From Cynocephalus volans (taxonomy: Eukaryota; Chordata; Mammalia; Dermoptera; Cynocephalidae), in assembly GCF_027409185.1 (NCBI RefSeq), contig NC_084463.1, positions 159,317,869-159,381,868 of the forward strand: a DNA stretch of 64,000 bases, in the 5' to 3' direction. The position numbers and the translations under genes were made by a program. Under the pieces are notes generated by a model that searched no databases, had not been told where the DNA came from, and saw nothing but the letters and a program-made list of their open reading frames with translations. Below, piece by piece: positions 1-26,780 of this stretch; the first letter of the stretch is position 1; every line of letters starts with the position of its first letter.

Positions 1-650
1 TACCTTGTAGGTCTGTGTATGGAGAAAACATAGAAGCATCAGTGCGCGATATGTGCTGGTGTCAGACATGTTGATTCTGTTGACCTGGGCTCATATGTGT
101 GGCAAACATTTCTTGGCTGTCCCTGAGTAATGTGGTCGCCCAGGGGTATATGATTAGGTGCCATGAGGGCACAGAGGAAGGTTTGCCCTTCCCTAGAGGG
201 GTTTATGGGCTACCAATATGAGATCTTCACAGAACTGCTTAATGGGAAAGATCCTAGCCTAGAGTCCTGGAGTGAATGAGAAATAGATCTGAGAGTGAGA
301 AGAAAGGTGGCAACCAGGACACAGACGGGGGGTCACTGGTCTGGAAGGAGAGTCTTCCATTAACAAGAGACAGCCACCTAGTCCTGTGCTCACCACATGG
401 GGGCTTTGCAGGAGGAGGGTGTAAGGAACCCCAGGCCCTTGGAATTCTAGAGAAAGGAGTGTGTTGTTTGGGGGATGAGGCATGGGAGGTGGTGACTGGA
501 GACTTGGAGGTGAGCGGGAACCTAGATATAGACTTCCAGAAGTAGTGCTGGATGGGACTTAGAAGGGGACATTAGGATTGTTCCCCAGCCTTTTGGCAAA
601 ATCTAGGATTAAGCATCTCATTCTCTATCAGTGGTAAAGTTTTTAGATTG

Positions 651-734
651 TTTTTGGCAGCTGGCCAGTATGGAGATCCCAACTGGTAACCTCAGTGTTA
701 CTGCACTGTAACCAGCTGAGCTAACCAGCCAGCC
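651..734 (-). repeat. tRNA-Ile-like SINE monomer (MARK2 intron 1)
   Basis: Read on the minus strand it shows the A-box region GGTTAGCTCAGCTGGTTA and the terminal TACTGGCCAGCTGCC before a short A tail. It is a diverged older copy. Confidence 0.85.
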
Positions 735-3700
735 TGTGATAAAGATTCTTAATCTAGAACCTGTAGACCTCTAAGGGGCTTCACAGGGTCATCAAACTCC
801 CTGAAATTATGTCCAAAATGTTTTGTGTCTAAGTGGAATGTGTGTGCTTTTTTAGAAATTAGGAGGTCCCTCTGCCACTGTGGACTTGCTCATTTCTGCT
901 TACCCCCTCCCGCTTCGTTCCTGAGGGGATGGTTTTGCTGGGTTTTGGCAGGGCTGCCACTGTGGGTCAGCACATCTGAGTCATGCTTATTCCTCCCCAG
1001 CCCTATTTCAGGCTGTGTTACAATGATCTGCCCCAACCCAGGTCCCACCTGCTACAGGTGAGATAAGGGCTTTATGATAGCCCTGGCTGGAGGAAATCTC
1101 CTCCTTACACTCTTGCCAGCTGTTACCCAGCAAAGCACCTTGGGGAGGGTGGGGCAGCCCACTTCCGGGGCGGGAGGACGGGGGAGGGGAGAAGGAAGCT
1201 GATCTAAACCCGCCTCTTTCTCTGTCTCCCTTCCTGCCCGTTCCCCTTCTGCCCCTTTCCTCCCACCTTGTTCCTGGTGTGGTGGCCTGGGACTGCACGC
1301 ACTTCCTGACCACCAGGCCCTGGCCTCGAGAAGCCACGGGGCTTTGTCCCCGTTGCTCTCCTTGCCAAACCCAATCTCTCTCTCACTGCTAGTGGTGGTT
1401 TCGGTTGCGACACAGTCCAGGTTCCCAGGCAGGAACCGCTCGGCCTGGCTGCTTCACTACTTTTCACTGAGGAGGTGGTGGAAGGTGTCGCCTGCCCTGG
1501 CTGAGTAAGGGTGGCTGGCTGAGCCGCAGCCCCCACCCTGGGCCTGGCTCTTGCCGGCCTCTGTACTTTGCCCTCGCTGCCTGACAGGTTCTGCTGTGGG
1601 CTGTGCTGAATGGAAGTCGCTGGTAGTCCTTGTCCCTTTCTCCAGCCGGGTATGTTTTCCCTTTTTACTCTGGGATTGTCCCCTCCTCTTTTGTCTCTCC
1701 CACCTTAAACACAGGATCTTTAAAGAATTGCTAAAGGGAGCCAGGCAGTAGCACAGCGTAGTAAAATTCACAGGAAGGGTGTCCAGATGTCGAGGAGGCA
1801 TTGACTGGGAGAGGAAGAGATCCCAGGGGAAGCGTCTCCCTGTAGAAGGAGTCAGCAGGCTCAGCAAGAGTGAGGCCAACAGGCTGGTGGAGGCTGAGGC
1901 CAGCGAGGCAGGCTGTGAACAGAGAGGGCGCTCTGCCACCATGGTGAGGGGGAGACGGGGAATGCCCAAGGGACGCTTTTCCTCCACTCCATGGTGCAGG
2001 CTTACTCTGCCTCTGGCCAGGGCGTGCCTGTATGTCACTCCTCCCAGCTTGGCCCCTTCCCAGCCCTGGTGAAGCCTTGGGACTCTTGAGGCCAGCCCTG
2101 AATGCAGAGCCCCAAAGCACAAGCTTCTCTAGGGGACAACTGGTGGTAGGAGCCTCCAGCATCAGGGCAGGGGGCCCTGCCTACCTGAGTCAGCACTAGG
2201 CCTCTTGGGGTGGAGACTGTCTTCCGGACAAGCCTGCCAACACGCCTCAGCCATGTTCCCCAGGCGGAAGGGCCTGGCGGACCCATGGATGTAGAACACT
2301 CTTTTTCTTCTTTTAGCCTCCATGTCCTGTCCTCTCCTCCTCAATTGTGGGCTCCAAAGCTGTTTCAGCCCTACTTCTGAATCAGGCATACTTAGTAACC
2401 TGCTTTGTCTGGCATTTGGTTCCAAATACTGCCTGGCAGGGTGACCCCTTATTTCTGAATGCTGCTTACGAGCCATTGCAGGCTACTTTCAACAGACCTC
2501 CTCAGACTTTTGGAGCCTGCCTGGGGTGTGATGTAGGCCAGAGCTTTGGGAATACCTGGTGTTGCACATCTTACCGTGAGCAGAAAGGATGGAGATGGAG
2601 GGGAAAGTGTGGTTTAGCCAGATCCTGTTTAGTTGGCCCAGAAGGGCAGCTAGTCCTCAGCCTGCCACCTTGTTGGTGAGATCCAGGGCCAAGCTGAATG
2701 GGCACAGTCAGAACCACAGAAGGGAAACTCCCTCTCTCCATAATAGTCACCCCACACCCTTACTGCCTCTTCATCTTTCTGGGAAGCAGCCAGGTGAGGA
2801 AGTTGCCTTGCTTGGGGCATCGGCCCAAGAGGCCTTTCCTACTGGAGACTTTCCCCTTTCTGTGTGCCCTTCCTCCTTTCTCTCCTTCCTCTCAGTGCCA
2901 TCCCTGCCACAGGAAACATAGACAGCATAGGAGTGGCACAAAGGGGATAAGAGAAGGACTGAGCACTTAGAGTCCTGAGAAGTTGGATGCCTCAGTCCTG
3001 AAAAGGGAGTGGTTTGCCCTTCTGTCCAAGGGGTGTGAACCTTAGAGTTGCTATGGGAGGGAAAAGAGCAGCTATTCAAAAATGTACTTGTCTACAAATG
3101 CTGTTTGAGGACAAGCCATGCAAAGGTGAGCTACAAGTGTGTGGAGAACACAGGGCCAGAGAGCAGGCTGGAATGGACAGACAGTAAGGGCTGAAGGCTT
3201 CATGGAGACATGAAGGTCAGTGAGGACTTGTAGAAGAGAGAAGGTTCCCTGATGAGTCAAGGAGGTTAAATGGGACTCTTCTGGGATGTCAGGAGCCTCC
3301 CCCTCAAAGTCTACCAGATGCATAGGGTCTTTTCTCTTCCAAGGTCCAACTTATGTGCTTCTAGGATCTGAGTCAAGCAGCTCACCAAAAAACAGCCCAC
3401 GGTGGCTATGCAAAGGCCCTACATTGGCACAGCGAAGAAGGGGGAAAGTCAGAATCAGGGTGCTTGCTTGTTGTTCCTGCCTGGAGAGCATCAGGTTGAG
3501 CAAGCAAGCTTCTTGCACGGAACCCTGGACAGTTCCATAGGTACTAGCAAGTCATTCTTTTTTTGTGGTTTTTGAGAGCTTCACTTATGGCCAGCAGGGG
3601 TCATAAAATGAAGAACTTTGACTCACACTCCTTAGGTCACCCTGCTGCCCTCCAAACTGTCTCCTTGAAGTTTCCAAAGCAGTTCTGGATGGTTCTAGGA

Positions 3701-3804
3701 TGAAGCTCTGGCAGCAGCTTCGTCCCCAAATGCTAGAGCAGTGGCACCGGGTGTTCTTTGAGAGAGGTAAATTAGGGCTTTATATAGGGTTAGACCAGAC
3801 TTTC

Positions 3805-4440
3805 TTTTAACAGTTTTATTGAGATATAATTCACATGCCGTACAGTTCACCCATTTAAAGTTTACATTTGTTGTACCAGCCAGCTGCCAAAAAATACATA
3901 CAATTGAGTGGCTTTTATTAAATTCACAGAGTTGTGTATCCATCGCCACAGTCAACTTTAGAACATTTTTATTACCCCAAAAAGAAAACCCATACCTGTT
4001 AGTTGTCACCGTCATAGCCCCTTTTCTCAGCCCTAGGTAATCACTAATTTACTCTCTGTCTCTATAGACTTGCCTGTTCTAGACATTTCATATAAGTAGA
4101 GTCATACAGCATGTGGTCCGTTGATTGGCTTTGTTCACTTTACATACTGTCTTCAAGGTTCTTCTGTGTTGTAGCATGTATCAGTACCTTATTTCTTTTC
4201 ATTGCTGACTAATATTCCACTGTGTGGATATGGCACATTTGTTTATCTATTCAGCTGATGGGCATTTGAGTTGTTTCCACTTTTTAGCATGTTATGGATA
4301 ATGTTGCTATGAACGTTGGGATACAGATTTTTATGTGGACTTATGTTTTTGTTTCTCTTGGGTATATACCTAGGAATGGAATCGCTGGATCACATGGTCA
4401 CTCTGTGTTTAGCACTTTGAGGAACGTACGAGTCTTCATG
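3805..4440 (-). repeat. L1 (L1M-type) 3' fragment in MARK2 intron 1
   Basis: The sequence ACAGTTTTATTGAGATATAA, then CCCATTTAAAG, GGTATATACCTAGGAATGGA and similar motifs, is the complement of the 3' region of old mammalian L1 elements. No intact reading frame remains. Confidence 0.85.
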
Positions 4441-4589
4441 TGGATGTATGTTTTTGTCTGGACCATACCTTTTTTGTATTATGTTTATATACTCATACCT
4501 GTTCAGTGCTGGTTGTTGTAACTCCTTTTCCTCACACCCTTATTTGAGCTAGGGGGTACCTACGGAGGGAGGGCAGAGCCTTGTTCAGA

Positions 4590-4710
4590 TGCAGTCACTC
4601 ATTCATTGAACAAGTATTCATTGAGCATCAGCCATAAGCCATTCTGTCTAGGTGCTGGGGTGTATCAGTGAATAAAGGACATATGCCTGCCTTCGTGGGC
4701 TTCTATTCCC
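4590..4710 (+). repeat. Old interspersed repeat fragment, class uncertain
   Basis: CATTCATTGAACAAGTATTC followed by ATTGAGCATCAGCC and AGGTGCTGGGGTGTATCAGT is a common ancient mammalian repeat consensus. I cannot assign it firmly to one family. Confidence 0.5.
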
Positions 4711-5179
4711 ATTGGAAGAAAACAAATAAATATAAAGTGATAAATAACAAAGGTTAATGTCAAGTATCGGGTAGTAATGAGAGCTTTGAAGCAATTCTGA
4801 CTGTGTTGCTCCTGGGACATTGAGATGCAGCCTTCTCACAGCGGGGACAATAGGAGAATGGAGCTCACAGGAGATAGAGAAGCTGTTGGGTTACTAACGG
4901 AGAATTGGTAGAGCCAGTGCTGGAGCAGCTCTGGTCCCAAGCTCTGACGGCCTCAGGATCTTGGCACTGGACCCATGCTGTGCTCTTCTAGAGTGAAGAC
5001 TGGCTATCATTTCATCCCCTTCTCTTTTTTTTCCTCCTGCCTTGTGATTCTTTGCATACCTACCAGCCCCCTGGAGTCTGACCCTGCACCCCCAGCCTCT
5101 TACATTTTTTGTACGGAGCTGAGAGCAGGGTTTAGGGAACTGGAAGGGCAGTATGTAAAGATCTGTTTCCACCCTGCAG

Positions 5180-19238
<14,059 letters not shown>

Positions 19239-21015
19239 CAGGCTGCCACAAGTGGGAGGCAACAGAGGTGGGCCAGCTGGACTTGGCTGCTGGGGCCAGC
19301 CGCCCGCCCTGCCTGGGCGACACTGCAGCAATGGATTGGTGTGTCTCCCCTGCTGGCACTTCTCCCCTCCCTGGCCCTTCTCGGTTTTTCTTCCATGTTT
19401 GTGGGGGATGAGAGGTGGTTCTTCCCCCCCACACACATTCACCCCCTGCCCAGAAGTTCCCCCTTGCCCTCTCTCCCCCACAGGAGGCAAAGGAGGGGGG
19501 GGCAGGGCTCCCCCTCGGTACTGCGGTTGCACAGAGTATTTCGCCTAAACCAAGCAACTTTTTATTACCAAAAAGAAAAAAAAAAAAAAAAAAAAAATCC
19601 CAGCGGCCACCTTTTCTCCCTGCCCCATTGGGACAGTTGAGACTGGATCTGTGGGGTTTCCTGGGAGGGTGGCTCAGGGCTGGAACACTCTCAGGCGAGT
19701 GGTGGAGTTCCCTGTCAGGCCCTCCGCCAGGCCCACTTTGGGCTTCCCTCTCCTCCTCCCCTCCTTCCCCTCCAAGCGAACCACCAGAGGTGGCCTTCCC
19801 CTGACCTCAGGCACCTGGGCTGGAGGCCTGGGGGGCCGGGGCAGGGGGCAGGGGTGCTGTGCAGCCCTGAAGTGGGTGGGGCTGGCGGCTGCTCTGGGGC
19901 TGCCGGGGCAGGCGAGGGTGGGCGCGGGGCTCTGGCCTCCCTCCACACTGTATCCTTTGCCCCCTGCCTTCCCCAGAGCTGGGCATTTCCTTCCACAAGC
20001 TGCTGTGGGGACCTTTGTTCCCCTCCTCAAAGTCTGTGCCATCTTCTCCCACCCCTCCTGGGTAGAGGAGGGGCTAACCCCAGGGATTAGGAGAGGGGAG
20101 GGGACTGCAGGGCAGGTTGGCTCCTCGCCCCTAGGGCGCCACTTGGGCTGCTAGTCTCCAGAACAGGGACGCTGGGCATTCTCCGTCGTGGGAGAGCCTT
20201 TGTCTGAAAGCACAGCCCCTCGCCGTTCCTCTCCCCCACTGCTTCCCCTTCATTGGCATTAATCTGGGCACCAGCTAGTTCCATAGCAGTGACTTCCCTC
20301 ACCACACTCATTCATCTCTTGGCCTTGCCTTTTTTCCCTGACACTGTCGCCCCTCCTCTCAGGAGACACTGCCCAGGGCCTCCACAGGCTGGATCGGGCA
20401 GCACAGCTGGGAGCGTCTGCCCTCCACTGGGTGGCGAAGTGACTCCCAGCTTGCAAACTCGTGGCCAGTGTGGGAGTGGGTGGTTGTGGGCGCTTGGCTG
20501 GTGGCGGCCACTGCATCCCTTAATTTATTTCTCTGCTGTTTCTGTTCTTGAGAAATTGGGGGAGGGAGTCCTACACAGAGGCTGCCCCTACCCTCACCTG
20601 AGTTGTACATTTTTTTTGTGATGGGTTTTATTTTTTATTTTATTATTTTTTTGATTTATGATGACTCCACCCCTGTTCATCACCCCTGTTCCCAGGCCAG
20701 GCTCAGTGACAGGTCGAGCCCTTGGGTTCCAGGAAGGGGCCTCGCCAACCTCAGTCCTCCTGCCCCAAGCTGCAGCTCCGGCTCAGACCAAGGGCTCCCC
20801 CTCCCTCTTTTCCCCTCCTGCCCTATGGAACAGCCCGGGTGCTCTGAGGGGGCTGGGAGGACATGGCTTGGCTCCTGAAGCGGGTGGGGGCTGGGGGCAC
20901 TCAGGCAAGGTGGCCCCTCCTTGCCTAGCCCCCCTCCCCCACCCCTCCCTTCCCCCCTGCACTTAGTTTCTCCTCTGGATCAAACACGTAATAAAGAGAA
21001 TGTTTGGAATCTGAG
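19239..21015 (+). other. MARK2: MARK2 3' untranslated region
   Basis: About 1.8 kb of C/T-rich sequence follows the stop codon, with no competing reading frame of note. It contains a run of 22 A at 19576-19597, which can mislead oligo-dT priming, and a T-rich block at 20608-20655. It ends near the AATAAA at 20990-20995. The end point is estimated from the signal and not directly visible. Confidence 0.8.
20990..20995 (+). terminator. MARK2 poly(A) signal
   Basis: Canonical AATAAA (ACGTAATAAAGAGA context) at the end of the MARK2 3' UTR. Cleavage is expected 10-30 nt downstream, around 21010. Confidence 0.85.
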
Positions 21016-21224
21016 CTGCCTCCTCCTGTTTCTTCTCCCAGCCAGGCAGGGACCCAGTACCCTGTGGGCAAGATGTGGCTCAGCCTGCCTGCCTTGCAGA
21101 AGAGAATTGATTCCTGTCTGGGGCCTGGAGAGGTCAGTGCTGGGTGGGCCCAGCTCCCTCCCACCCACAGGGCACAGACAGGAAGCAAGGCCCAGGGCCC
21201 TTACACCAAAAGGGAAAGAGGACT

Positions 21225-21867
21225 CAGCGGGCTTGGGAGATTTTATTTATTTTTTAAAAATGTTGAAAAATAAATCCATGTCTGCATAAGTTCCCAACCC
21301 CACTTTCTCCAGGCTTTTTGGAGGTGGGCATGGTGGGCGCCCTCAGCTCAGTATTTCCCATCTGGCCCCTTAAGACAGAGCTTCCCTTCCAGCCTCTTCT
21401 GCTGTCAGGCCCCAAGGAACCTCTCTGCCCACCTCCTCCCTCAGGCCCATCTCACCCCAGACTTATTGCTAAAGAAGGGAAAGAGGAATGAGAACAGCCA
21501 GCACACCGAACTGTCCTTGCCCCCAGCCCCATGCTAAGGTCACTACCCCTTACACACAAAAGGCAGAGCCTAAAGGCCAAGCCCCAGCAAACTAGGAGGC
21601 AGCCATTCCAGCCCCAGCCAAGGAGCAGAACGTACCCTCACGCCAGCTCAGAAGGCCCCTGAGCCCCAGGCCCTGTCTGTAAGGGGACAGGCTCAGCTGC
21701 CAGGAACACACAGACCCCACAGGTCCAGACTGTGCCAATCAGCAGCTCTGGGTCTTTGAAACACCTAGCAAGAGCCCTGATCCCTTCCATCCTTAGTGAC
21801 CTGGAGATGCCTGGGAATGTCCAGCAAAGGTGTTCCAGAGCCTCTGGTTGGTGGAGGACCTCAGGGC
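21225..21867 (-). other. RCOR2: RCOR2 3' untranslated region
   Basis: About 640 bp between the TGA (21868-21870) and the minus-strand poly(A) signals. It is GC-moderate with no repeat that I recognise. Confidence 0.75.
21242..21251 (-). terminator. RCOR2 poly(A) signals, two overlapping AATAAA (minus strand)
   Basis: On the minus strand the sequence AATAAATAAA gives two overlapping hexamers downstream of the RCOR2 stop codon. Cleavage would fall near 21220-21235. That leaves only about 200 bp between the ends of RCOR2 and MARK2, which are transcribed towards each other. Confidence 0.8.
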
Positions 21868-24800
21868 TCAGAGTGAGGGTGCTGGAGGCTCCAGAGGGGC
21901 TCCAATCAGGGTGGGTGGGGGTTGAGGGCCTGGGCGGGCACTGTGGCGGGAGGCAGCCAGAGCAGGGCGGATGAGAGGTGGTGGGGGCTGGTTGGGGGCC
22001 AGCCGGGGCTGGAGGAAGCGGCCCTGCTGCAGTGGAGGGGGCTGGCGAAGCAGAGTGGGAGCTGTGGGCAGAGGTGGCCTCAGCAGTGGAGGCGGCTGGG
22101 ACAGCGAGGTGGGAGGTGGAGGGGGTGGTGGTACAGGGGGCACCGATCGGGGCACAGATGTGGAGACAGATGTAATCTGGACCTGAGGGGAGAGAAAAAG
22201 AGAAACAGGCTCTTTCAAACCCTCAACCTCTAAGGACAAAGCCTCTCCTCTCTGAGGGGTCTCTCTCGCCCCCTTCTCACCTCATCATCTTCCTCTAGGG
22301 CTGGGGCTGGCAAAGGAGCCCCTCTCCTAGCCTCCTCCATGGGGACCGGGACTCCAGGGGCCCCATCCTGCTCGGCCTCCCATTCCTGCAGCACCTCCTC
22401 CAGATTGAAGCGGCGCCGGTAGCTCACAAAGAAGGTCTTCACCTGGGTCAGAGTCTTGTTCCCAATCACCTCTGCAATAGCCCCAAAGTCTTTGCCATAC
22501 CTACGGATGGCTGCAAGGGTCAAAAGGGCAGCAGAGTGTGAATACCCCTTAGAACTAGTTACTTCCTTGATCCTTCCCCTCTACCCCCAGCTCCTTGGAG
22601 GGTGGGGAGATAGGTTCCTGGGGTTCTCTCTTCTGTCCATGGGCTAACCCACCTTGTACAGCCAAAAGTTGCTCATCTGTGGTCCAACGGGAGTTGAACT
22701 TGATGTTGGCCTGAAGAGCAAGGAAAATATCCTTTAGGCTCAAAAATCTGGAAATGGAAGGCTCTGCTCCCTAAGCAAAAGTCTCCTTTCTGCTCTGCCT
22801 CCAGAAAGAACCCCCTTTTGCACACAAACTTGAAGAGCAGCCTTACCTCAGGAGGGCGGAGTGGGTCAATGCCACCCTCCAAGGCTTGGCGGAGGCTGCT
22901 ATTGGTCTGCTTCATGCTCTGCACCTGAGAAGGCCGGGAAATGGAGCAGCATCAGACTCTCCATTCCAGGGAGGTCACCGTCACCGACCCTCGTCAGGGC
23001 TGTTTCTCAGCAGACACCAACCCCACTTTCCCCAGCAAAGCTCTCTGCCATCCACCATCTAGCCATTCCTCCTTCACAACTCCTTAGTAGGGGAAGTGAG
23101 AAGACACAGAAAAGGCCCAGAAGCCCAGAGGATGGGGCAGAGCCAGGCTTGGCACCCGGGCCACCCCCTTTACACCTCAACTGCCCCCAAAACTTATTTC
23201 CCAGGTGCTAACTGCACCCTCTGCACAACCCCTTCTCGAGTCTCCACCTGGCGCTTCAGGGAGATGAGCTGGGAGTCAAGGCCCCGCAGCGTGATGCTGG
23301 CAAGGTCCGGGCTTCCTGACACTGCAGTGAGGCCTTCGGGGCTCAGGTACATGCCCTTGGGGGGGCGTCGCCGGGTTCGCAAAGGGTGGTGGCGGTACTG
23401 AGACACCTGAACCTCCTTCTTCCCTGGTCCCGGGCGTGCATTCAGGGGCCGAGAGGGCAGAGGCTGCCAGGGAAAGGAGAGGGGTGGGGTGGTGCAGAGC
23501 CCGAGGAGAGGCAGGAGGGCAGGCAGGGCCAGGCCAGCTCTGGGGCCTCACCTCTCTCTTGGGGTCTCCAGCATCTGGCTCTCCCTCACTCACAGCTCCT
23601 CGTCCCTCTTCCAGCTCATCACTACTGATACAGGGGCCAGGGAGGGAATGAGGCAGGGGCCAGGGACTCTGTGGGCCCCCACCCGGCGGTTACCCATGCC
23701 CCCACCTGTCTTCTTTGTCCTTGCGACCCCCCAGCCGCCGTGCCTGTCTATCCATCACACTGGTTCGGCTGCGGGTCTTCTTCCAAGAGTAGTAATACTT
23801 TACCAGGCTGGGAATTAGCTTGTCGGGCAGCTGGAGGAGGTAATGCCAGAGGTGGGGACCCGCCCAAGACTCTGCGCCCCAGATAAGCTCATCAGAAAGG
23901 AGGGGCTGAAGAGCGCTAGGCGGGGGTGGGGTGGAGGGGGTTACCATCTGCTGAATCCGCTGGAAGCACTTGCCGTGGAAGCCAAAGGCCTGTTCAAACA
24001 GCACTTTGTCCTCTACTGTCCACTCGTCAGGGAATGGGGTGAAGTTGGCCAGGTCAGCCAGTGACTTCTCCACATCATGCTTATGCCACAGGAGCATGCC
24101 CAGTGCCTAGCCCAGGATAAGGGGCAACTCAGGCTCAGCTGCCCCCAGCACTGTCCTGTCCCCACCCTTAAATCCCCGCAGGGCCAAGGCTTACCTGCTC
24201 GATGTTGTAGCCATGCTTCTCCTTGGCCATCGCAATGTATTTGTCAACTGCAGGGGCGGGAGAAATGGGGTCTTGGAGGACAGGGTTCCAGCTCCTAATC
24301 CCGAGCTGCAGGGCAGGGGTTGAACCTACACATCTCAGCCTCCAGCCCACTTCTGAGAAGAGCCGACCTTGGGGAGGATGAATCCAAGCCCCCACCTCCC
24401 AGGGAAGTGTGTGAACCAGGATCCCACCCCACTCACGCTTGGCATCTGACACACAGTGGTTGGGCGACCACACCAGCATCCCCTTCAGTTCCTTGTTGCT
24501 GTAGCGTGCTGGGCTCTCTGGAAGGTGGAGGAGCAGGAAGGAAGACACTCAGATCAGCCAGGTGGCGCTAGCTTGGACCCATGACCAGAAGGCAGCAGAG
24601 AAGCGGGGCCTGGGAGGTGAGGCCCAGAAGGGAAGGAGGGGCAGAGACCCAGACAGGAAAGCAGAGCAAGAAAACTAACCATGCCACAGGGCCACCTACC
24701 CCCACTCACCCGCCTGTCCTCTGAGTGGATGCCAACCAAGGGCTTCCCAGGTGGGGCCCAGGCCAAGCCATCGGCCTCCATGCCCCTCCCTTCACAGCCT

Positions 24801-25710
24801 GTCCTGCCACTCACCAGGCTTGCACTCCGGAATTACAGCCTGGTAATTGGTTCCAACGCGGATCATGCTGTCTGTGGAGCCAGGGGAGGCAGTCAGGACT
24901 CCAGGGAGGGAGAGAGGGAGGGCAGGAGGATGTGGTGGGGGAGTGACTGGCCTGGAGTTCTCCTTCCTGACCACCCAGGGCCCCCACCTTCCAGAAGGGC
25001 TCACTTTTCCCTGATCTTCTCCCACCTCCACTCCCCCCGCAAGCCACAGTAGGACTGGAAGAGGGAGAGACCCTGCCTAGTCATGGCCATGTGGGGGGGG
25101 GGGGGGACAGTTTGAGCCCAGGCCAAGCAGAACGCTTTGTTCTGGCTGGGGGCTGGGGGGTGGGGTAGAGGGCAGCTCCTAGACCTGGACCACAGCCCTG
25201 CAGGGAAGCCACGGCTCCTCCCCACCACATGAGCCTCACAGCACGGCGTGGAGGTGTCCTTCCAGCCTCTGCCCCAGCCAGACCCCAGTCCCCTGCAAGG
25301 TGGCCAGGTATGAAGGACCCTATCTGTGGGAGGGCTGCCTGGGTCCCTCGGGGACTTGAGGGCAGGGTGGGGCGGGCAGGACCATCTCCCCGGCAGCTAG
25401 GGGCCCAGCCTCTAGATTCCCTGTGCCGGCAGCCCCAGGCTTGAAGGAGAAGCACGGCAGAGGCTCCAGTCCAGGTGGTGCAGGAATCATCAGTATAACA
25501 GACCGGTGGTCTGCAACTCTCCCCCCGCCCCACTCCGCGCCCCCAAGGCCAGCGTGCCTTTAACCCTAGGTCGCCGGGCTCACCGTGCGAGTGCTCCTCC
25601 TCGCTGCTGTCATCCTCCGAGTGGGGCTGCCCGCCGTTGGGCGCCGTCTTGGCCCGGCTGCGGGACAGGATCCCGGAGCCCGCGCTCGGTTTCTCCATCA
25701 CCGAGGGCAT
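21868..25710 (-). CDS. RCOR2: RCOR2, CoREST-family corepressor, 12 coding exons
   Basis: RCOR2 is a nuclear scaffold that couples LSD1 (KDM1A) to HDAC1/2 and nucleosomes (family knowledge). Exons in order of transcription: 25710-25584, 24871-24815, 24517-24437, 24247-24195, 24106-23945, 23830-23706, 23621-23552, 23463-23248, 22924-22847, 22710-22653, 22510-22281, 22182-21868. They total 1572 nt (523 codons and a TGA). The start is [16 protein letters not shown]2 spans exons 2-5 (about residues 44-129, [15 protein letters not shown] onward). SANT1 follows ([15 protein letters not shown] to VKYYYSWKK), then the LSD1-binding linker and coiled coil ([19 protein letters not shown]). SANT2 is [20 protein letters not shown] to FVSYRRRF. 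The tail of roughly 100 residues is extremely proline-rich. All junctions are GT-AG and in frame, and no domain residue looks damaged. RCOR1 and RCOR3 are excluded by the N and C termini and by the MARK2-NAA40 neighbourhood. Confidence 0.97.
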
Positions 25711-26780
25711 TACCCCGCCCAGCTGCCCCGGGGGGCGCGGGAGCCTTCGGAGAGCGAAGGTGGTTGCCGCGCTCGCCTCGAGTGCCGTGCGCGGCCCGAC
25801 CTGGAGAGGTCGCCACCGAAGCTACGAGAGGCGGGAGGTCAGCGTGGCCAGGGTCCGGCGGGGCAGGAGCCCAGCGGCCGGCCCCAGCGCTCTCCGCGAC
25901 CCCCACGGGCGAGGGCGTCAGAAAAGTTTGTGCAGAAGTGGGGTGCGCGGGGGATGAGCGCAAGGTCCGGTGCGGCTGGGGCGCGCTCCCTCCAAACGCC
26001 CCTCGGGATCGGGGCTCCCCAGAGAAGTCAGGGCGCCCTGCCCTCGGGGCGCCCCGGAACCCTAGCGCCCTCCTGCCCACGCCGTTCAGCGGGCGGGCGC
26101 TGCAGAGCAATTTGCGCCCCCCGCGGGCTCCGTGCCTCTCGGCTGCGTCGGGGATGCCCCAGTCCCCGAGTGGGGACCCCGGTCCTGACCAGACCCCTGC
26201 CCGCGACGGCAGCCGGTGGGGCCCCGGCTACGGCGGCGGCGGCGGCGGCGGGACGGCGCGCACGGCGTGCGGCGCTGGGGCAGAGTTGCCGGGAGGCGGG
26301 CGGAGCGCAGCCGCGGGCGCCGCCTCGCACCCTCCCCGGCGCGCTCGGGCTGCCGCTCGGCCGGCCGCTCGCTCTCCGCCGCCGCTCGCTCCTCGCGCAC
26401 ACAATGAAGCTGCTGGCAGGGAAGTAGTGCCGGCTGCGGCCTCAGCACCCCTCCCCCAGCCGATGCCTCCGCCAGCTGAACATCTGGCCCTGGGGTGGGA
26501 GGGAGGGCCCGGGGGCGGGGCCTGGGGCCGGGGCTAGACCTCCAGGGGGTGGGGTCAGGATCCGGGTGGGGAGCGCGTCACTTGGCCGGGCCCCCCTCGC
26601 GTCCCTGGGTTCCTAGACTTGCCCCTGGGGGAGACCCCACTGTCCCCCAGGAGTAGCCGGGGGTCAGCCCCACCCACGCGCGCACCAGACCCATCCACCC
26701 GTGGGCTCGGGTTACTGCCGCCTGCCCCGGGGGCCCTGAGGCCGCCTGCCCGCCCGCCCGGGTGGAGCCCAGCTTTTCCT
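25560..26780 (-). promoter_or_regulatory. RCOR2: RCOR2 CpG-island promoter and 5' UTR
   Basis: A dense run of CpG dinucleotides covers RCOR2 exon 1 and about 1 kb upstream, with a (GGC)n tract at 26231-26250. There is no convincing TATA box, as expected for a CpG-island promoter. The transcription start cannot be fixed from sequence alone. Long open frames on both strands here are by-products of GC richness. Confidence 0.8.

Larger units (their letters stand above)
1..5179. other. MARK2 intron 1 (3' part)
   Basis: No exon is supported here. It holds the SINE at 651-734, the L1 piece at 3805-4440 and the old repeat near 4600. The stretch before the first exon is pyrimidine-rich, as expected for an acceptor. 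The MARK2 first exon and promoter lie outside the window. Confidence 0.8.

Noticed and set aside
25506-26537. 343- and 280-codon open frames on the plus strand in the RCOR2 island
   Set aside because: They overlap RCOR2 exon 1 and its promoter, consist of Arg/Pro/Ala/Gly-rich low-complexity sequence and have no homologue signature. GC-rich DNA lacks stops by composition.
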